Source of the DNA: Thioalkalivibrio sp.
GTDB lineage: Bacteria; Pseudomonadota; Gammaproteobacteria; SpSt-1174
Assembly: GCA_011046015.1 (NCBI GenBank)
Contig: DSBO01000205.1
Location: forward strand, 1-18,381
DNA: 18,381 bases
Direction of reading: 5' to 3'
The notes beneath the pieces are model-generated. The model worked only from the letters and a program-made list of their open reading frames with translations. It ran no database searches and was not told the origin of the DNA. Positions 14,758 through 18,381 of this stretch are shown one piece after another. The number at the start of each line of letters is the position of its first letter. The stretch's first letter is position 1. Both the position numbers and the translations under genes were made by a program.

Positions 14758-15849
14758 TTACACGTTGAAGCGGAAATGGACGACGTCGCCTTCCTGCATG
14801 ACGTACTCCTTGCCCTCGAGTCGCCACTTGCCGGCATCCTTGGCGCCCTGCTCGCCACCGTGGGCGACGAAGTCGTCGTAGGCGATGACCTCGGCGCGGA
14901 TGAAGCCCTTCTCGAAGTCCGTGTGGATACGCCCGGCGCCCTGCGGGGCGGTGGCACCCTTGCGCACGGTCCAGGCGCGCACTTCCTTCTTGCCGGCGGT
15001 GAAAAAGGTCTGCAGGTCGAGCAGGGCGTAGCCCGCGCGGATCACGCGGTTGAGCCCCGGCTCCTCCAGGCCCATCTCGGCCAGGAACTCGCCCTTCTCC
15101 GCGTCGTCGAGTTCGGCGATCTCGGCCTCGATGGCCGCGCACACCGGCACCACCTCGGCCCCTTCCTGCGTCGCGTATTCGCGCACGGCATCCAGATGCG
15201 GGTTGTTCTCGAAGCCGTCCTCGGCCACGTTGGCGATGAACATCATCGGCTTGATGGTGATCATGTGCAGCTCTCGCAGACGCAGGCGCTCCTCGTCGCT
15301 GCACTCGAAAGTGCGGGCCGCATGGCCCTCGCCCAGGTGCGCGGCCAGGCGCTCGAGCAGGGCCTTGTGCGCTATCGCCTCCTTGTTGCCGGACTTGGCG
15401 TTCTTGCCCACGCGCAGTACCGCCCGCTCGGCGGCCTCCAGATCGGCCAGCACCAGCTCGGTGTTGATGATCTCGATATCGGAGAGCGGGTCGACCTTGC
15501 CGGCCACGTGGATCACGTCGTCATTTTCGAAGCAGCGCACCACCTGGGCAATGGCGTCGGTCTCGCGGATGTGGCCGAGGAACTGGTTGCCCAGGCCCTC
15601 ACCCTTGGAGGCCCCCGCCACCAGCCCGGCGATGTCGACGAACTCCATGGTGGTGGGTAGCACGCGCTCGGGCTTGACGATCTCGGCGAGCCGGTCGAGG
15701 CGCGGGTCCGGCACCGGCACGATGCCGACATTCGGCTCGATGGTGCAGAACGGGTAGTTCTCGGCCTGGATGCCGGCCTTGGTGAGCGCATTGAAGAGCG
15801 TGGACTTGCCGACGTTCGGCAGTCCGACGATACCGCATTTGAATCCCAT
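14758..15849 (-). CDS. ychF: Redox-responsive P-loop ATPase/GTPase YchF (OLA1 family)
   Basis: YchF is a universally conserved Obg-related nucleotidase that binds ribosomes and prefers ATP. The 363-aa product is full length. The G1 loop GLPNVGKS is at 9-16 and G3 DIAGLV near 73. The position of the NKxD specificity motif reads NVAE, the N-x-x-E form that gives ATP preference in this family. A coiled-coil insert and a C-terminal TGS domain follow (KGATAPQGAGRIHTDFEKGF...EGDVVHFRFNV). The start is supported by AGGT about 9 bases upstream. It is the last gene of the prs-rplY-pth-ychF run, 33 bp after pth. Confidence 0.97.
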   Translation of the reverse strand: MGFKCGIVGLPNVGKSTLFNALTKAGIQAENYPFCTIEPNVGIVPVPDPRLDRLAEIVKPERVLPTTMEFVDIAGLVAGASKGEGLGNQFLGHIRETDAIAQVVRCFENDDVIHVAGKVDPLSDIEIINTELVLADLEAAERAVLRVGKNAKSGNKEAIAHKALLERLAAHLGEGHAARTFECSDEERLRLRELHMITIKPMMFIANVAEDGFENNPHLDAVREYATQEGAEVVPVCAAIEAEIAELDDAEKGEFLAEMGLEEPGLNRVIRAGYALLDLQTFFTAGKKEVRAWTVRKGATAPQGAGRIHTDFEKGFIRAEVIAYDDFVAHGGEQGAKDAGKWRLEGKEYVMQEGDVVHFRFNV

Positions 15850-15882
15850 GGATGCTACCTGCCTGATAAGTTCACGCGGCGC

Positions 15883-16464
15883 TCAGGCCCGCGCGTGCAA
15901 CTGGTTCATCGCCTTCTGGATCTCCCCGCCGACGATGCGGTCGACCAGATCGGCCGCGGCGTCGATGTCCTGCCGGATCAGGGTCTCCTCGTCGCGCGCG
16001 GGGCGTCCCAGCACGTAGTTGACGACCTGCTCCTTGCTGCCCGGATGGCCGACGCCGATGCGCAGGCGCCAGAAGTCCTTGCCGAGCTGGGCCATGATGT
16101 CACGCAGCCCGTTGTGTCCGCCGTGCCCCCCACCGCGCTTGAGGCGCGTGGTGCCCGGCGGCAGGTCGATCTCGTCGTGCGCGACCAGCACCTCGCCGAG
16201 GTCGATCTTGTAGAAGGCCGTCATCAGCCGGAGCGACTGGCCGCTACGATTCATGTAGGTCTGCGGCTTCAGAAGCCAGACCTCCTGACCGCCGAGGTGC
16301 AGGCGGCAGACCTCGCCGGCGAACTTGCCCTCGCGACGGAACTGCCCGCCATGACGGCGCGCCAGCTCGTCCACAAACCAAAACCCGGCATTATGCCGGG
16401 TCTGGTCGTACTCGGGGCCGGGATTACCCAGCCCCGCGATGAGGCGTATGGCCTGTTCCGCCAT
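15883..16464 (-). CDS. pth: Peptidyl-tRNA hydrolase
   Basis: Pth frees tRNA from peptidyl-tRNAs that fall off the ribosome. The 193-aa protein has the normal bacterial length. It keeps the active-site set: N14 and H24 in GLGNPGPEYDQTRHNAGFW, N72 in PQTYMNRSG, D97 in VAHDEIDLPPG and N118 in GGHNGLRD. The catalytic base is H24 (H20 in E. coli numbering). It starts 15 bp after the rplY stop and has only a weak Shine-Dalgarno, so its translation may depend on the upstream gene. Confidence 0.97.
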   Translation of the reverse strand: MAEQAIRLIAGLGNPGPEYDQTRHNAGFWFVDELARRHGGQFRREGKFAGEVCRLHLGGQEVWLLKPQTYMNRSGQSLRLMTAFYKIDLGEVLVAHDEIDLPPGTTRLKRGGGHGGHNGLRDIMAQLGKDFWRLRIGVGHPGSKEQVVNYVLGRPARDEETLIRQDIDAAADLVDRIVGGEIQKAMNQLHARA

Positions 16465-16479
16465 GAGGCCGGACGGCGC

Positions 16480-17121
16480 TTACTCGCCGCCTTCCTCGGC
16501 AGCGGCCTCTTCGCCTTCCTCGGGCGCGGCGGCCGCCGCACCACCGTGACCCTTGTGGCAGGCCACCACGGCGTTGTCGTGTTCTTCGCCGTGCAGCAGC
16601 TCGACGATCTCCACGCCCTTGCCCAGCGTGAGGTTGGACAGGTGAATGGTGTCACCCACGTCCAGCCCGGTCACGTCCACCTCGATAAACTCCGGCAGGT
16701 CCTTCGGCAGGCACTGCACCTCGACCTCGGTCATCAGGTGGTTGAGCACGCCGCCGCCCTGTTTGACGCCTACGCAGGCGCCTTCGTTGATGAAGTGCAC
16801 CGGCACCAGCACGCGGATCTTGTCGGTGGCCGACACGCGCTGGAAGTCCATGTGGGTGACATAGGGCTTGGACGGGTGGCGCTGCATGTCGCGCAGGATC
16901 GCCTGTTCTTCCGTACCACCGATGTTCAGCGTGAGGATGTGCGAGTAGAACGCTTCATTCTCCAGCTGACGCAGCACTTCGTTGTGGTTCAGGCTGATGG
17001 TGGTCGGCTCCTTGCCGGCGCCATAGATGATGGCCGGCACCTTGCCGGCGCGACGCAGGCGGCGGCTCGCACCCTTGCCCTGCTCGTCACGCTTTTCGGC
17101 GCTCAATACGAAATCAGTCAT
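16480..17121 (-). CDS. rplY: 50S ribosomal protein L25 / CTC form (bL25)
   Basis: bL25 binds 5S rRNA in the large ribosomal subunit. The 213-aa product is the long CTC/TL5 form. The N-terminal 5S-binding domain (about 1-95) has EKRDEQGKGASRRLRRAGKVPAIIYG. The C-terminal beta domain has HFINEGACVGVKQGGGVLNH and DVGDTIHLSNL. It ends with an acidic tail rich in Glu and Ala (from about residue 195). The start at 17121 is backed by TTGGAGAG and matches the conserved N-terminus; an upstream in-frame start at 17169 would add 16 unrelated residues. It follows prs by 92 bp, in the usual gammaproteobacterial order. Confidence 0.96.
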   Translation of the reverse strand: MTDFVLSAEKRDEQGKGASRRLRRAGKVPAIIYGAGKEPTTISLNHNEVLRQLENEAFYSHILTLNIGGTEEQAILRDMQRHPSKPYVTHMDFQRVSATDKIRVLVPVHFINEGACVGVKQGGGVLNHLMTEVEVQCLPKDLPEFIEVDVTGLDVGDTIHLSNLTLGKGVEIVELLHGEEHDNAVVACHKGHGGAAAAAPEEGEEAAAEEGGE

Positions 17122-17169
17122 GATGACTCTCCAATACACAGTAAAGATGAAACCGCCCGAAAGCGGCAC

Positions 17170-17191
17170 CCCCTCCCGCGACCAGGAGGGG
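17170..17191 (-). promoter_or_regulatory. Hairpin between prs and rplY
   Basis: CCCCTCC and GGAGGGG form a perfect 7-bp stem with an 8-nt loop, starting 22 bp after the prs stop. No T-run follows on the minus strand, so a full terminator is unlikely. It may act as a processing or attenuation element that separates prs and rplY mRNA levels. Confidence 0.45.
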
Positions 17192-17213
17192 CGTTAAGTC
17201 GGGCCAATGCCCG

Positions 17214-18173
17214 TCAATCCATGAAGAGGGTGCTTACCGACTCTTCACGGTTGATTCGTCGAATCGTCTCGGCCAGCAGGCCGGCCACCGACAGCTGGCG
17301 GATCTTCTCGCAGGCCGCCGCATCGGGGCGCAGCGGGATGGTGTCCGTCACCACCAGCGCGTCGAGCTTCGAGTTGGTGATGTTGTCCACCGCCGGGCCC
17401 GACAGCACCGGGTGCGTGGCGTAGGCGATCACACGCTCGGCACCGTGCTCCTTCAGGGCCTTGGCCGCCTGGCACAGGGTGCCGGCGGTATCGACCAGGT
17501 CATCGATGATGACGCAGGTCTTGTCCTCGACGTCACCGATGATGTGCATCACCTGCGCGACGTTGGCACGCGGGCGCCGCTTGTCGATGATCGCCAGCTC
17601 TGCGTCATCCAGACGCTTGGCCAGCGCCCGGGCGCGCACCACGCCGCCCACGTCGGGCGAGACCACGATCAGGTTCGGGTACTTCTGGCGCCAGATGTCG
17701 CCCAGCAGCACCGGCGAGCCGTAGATGTTGTCCACCGGCAGGTCGAAGAAGCCCTGCACCTGGTCGGCGTGCACGTCCACCGTCAGCACGCGGTCCACGC
17801 CCACGCTCTCGAGCATGTTGGCCACCACCTTGGCCGAGATCGGCACGCGCGCCGAGCGCACGCGGCGGTCCTGGCGGGCGTAGCCGAAATACGGGATCAC
17901 CGCGGTGATGCGCGAAGCCGAGGCGCGGCGCAGCGCGTCCACCATCACCATCAGCTCCATCAGGTTGTCGTTCGTCGGCTGACAGGTCGACTGCAGCACG
18001 AACACATCCTTGCCGCGCACGTTCTCCAGGATCTCGACCTGGATCTCGCCATCACTGAACTTGCCGACGGTCGCCTTGCCAAGCGGTATGTTCAGGTGGT
18101 CGACCACGGCTTGCGCGAGCTGGGGGTTCGCGTTCCCCGTGAAAATCATCATCCTGCTGGTGCTATCGGACAC
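17214..18173 (-). CDS. prs: Ribose-phosphate pyrophosphokinase
   Basis: Prs makes PRPP from ribose 5-phosphate and ATP, feeding purine, pyrimidine, His, Trp and NAD synthesis. The 319-aa product is full length. It shows FSDGEI (39-44), the ATP-site PYFGYARQDRR (94-104), VDVHADQVQGFF (132-143), SPDVGGVVRA and the PRPP loop DDLVDTAGT (224-232). The start is a GTG at 18173, giving MSDSTSRMMIFTGNANP, with AAAGG about 10 bases upstream. Beginning at the inner ATG near residue 8 would still keep the conserved core. It opens the prs-rplY-pth-ychF run. In relatives ispE and a tRNA lie just upstream, but neither is visible in the remaining 200 bp. Confidence 0.97.
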   Translation of the reverse strand: MSDSTSRMMIFTGNANPQLAQAVVDHLNIPLGKATVGKFSDGEIQVEILENVRGKDVFVLQSTCQPTNDNLMELMVMVDALRRASASRITAVIPYFGYARQDRRVRSARVPISAKVVANMLESVGVDRVLTVDVHADQVQGFFDLPVDNIYGSPVLLGDIWRQKYPNLIVVSPDVGGVVRARALAKRLDDAELAIIDKRRPRANVAQVMHIIGDVEDKTCVIIDDLVDTAGTLCQAAKALKEHGAERVIAYATHPVLSGPAVDNITNSKLDALVVTDTIPLRPDAAACEKIRQLSVAGLLAETIRRINREESVSTLFMD

Positions 18174-18239
18174 GACAATCTGGCCTTTAGGGCGTCGGTT
18201 ATCGGTGCCGCCGCAGCTGCGACGACGCGGTGAAACAGT

Positions 18240-18381
18240 TTGGCTCGGCCACCAGGACTACTCGGCCTGCGGCCTCGCCCTTCGGGCCGGCGTCGCTTGC
18301 GCTCCGCCGTTCCGGCTCGCGGGGCTCGCCGGTCGAACCTTGAGGTTCTCATCCTGGCGGCCCGACCGTTTGCGTCGCTGC
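18240..18381. repeat. Non-coding GC-rich stretch, possible dispersed repeat
   Basis: Upstream of prs the sequence is dense in short palindromic words (GCCCTTCGGGC, CGGCCTGCGGCCTCG, GCTCGCGGGGC), and its open frames are Arg/Pro/Gly-rich with no coding character. The composition and the chained small hairpins resemble intergenic repeats of GC-rich gammaproteobacteria. Only one copy is in the window, so repeat status is a guess. Confidence 0.3.

Noticed and set aside
15895..17424. 509-codon plus-strand frame across pth, rplY and prs
   Set aside because: It is a shadow of three conserved genes on the other strand, with no domain of its own.
18149..18352. 67-codon minus-strand frame upstream of prs
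   Set aside because: It is Arg/Pro/Ala-rich with no domain, overlaps the prs start and ribosome site, and reads as non-coding GC-rich DNA.
1..18381. CRISPR arrays, insertion sequences, prophage or toxin-antitoxin genes
   Set aside because: I found no regularly spaced repeats, transposase motifs, terminal inverted repeats or target duplications. Nearly all DNA is accounted for by conserved genes.

Overview
The window is GC-rich, densely coded DNA of typical gammaproteobacterial type. Three things point there: the rplY-pth-ychF block following prs, a PstS closest to the Pseudomonas type, and an elongator tRNA-Met almost identical in outline to the E. coli one. I would guess a GC-rich, possibly sulfur-oxidising gammaproteobacterium such as the Chromatiales/Ectothiorhodospiraceae. 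That placement is inference. No insertion sequence, phage gene, CRISPR array or rRNA is visible, so this is mostly core chromosome.

Left part (about 1-7450) is a phosphate module. Polyphosphate kinase (ppk, +) converges on exopolyphosphatase (ppx, -), and their stop codons overlap. Then, all on the minus strand, come phoB and phoR (response regulator and sensor kinase), pstS (periplasmic phosphate-binding protein) and ppx. The pstS promoter has four PhoB half-sites in 11-bp register, 10 bp from a -10 box. The phoB promoter has its own two-half-site Pho box at the same spacing, plus a second pair upstream. The pstCAB-phoU genes are not in the window. Sensing, import, polyP synthesis and polyP breakdown are thus gathered in 7 kb.

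Middle part (about 7450-11660, +): an EgtC-like class II glutamine amidohydrolase overlaps an EgtB-like nonheme-iron sulfoxide synthase by ATGA, as in ergothioneine synthesis, but no egtD or egtA is present. An AGCS sodium:amino-acid symporter follows and overlaps nadC (quinolinate phosphoribosyltransferase) by ATGA.

Right-middle (11680-14590): a minus-strand operon yfaZ-like, mazG and an FNR-like flavin reductase lies divergent from a monocistronic 151-aa gene. That gene has a strong promoter, a perfect Shine-Dalgarno and two terminators. Its product looks like a single ferredoxin-like/ABM barrel. It carries an H-x3-H plus Glu arrangement that recalls the iron site of sulfur oxygenase reductase, and it is the least described element here.

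Right part (14590-18381, -): prs, rplY, pth and ychF, then tRNA-Met(CAU), a classical housekeeping block. The last 200 bp upstream of prs are non-coding, GC-rich and possibly part of a dispersed repeat.
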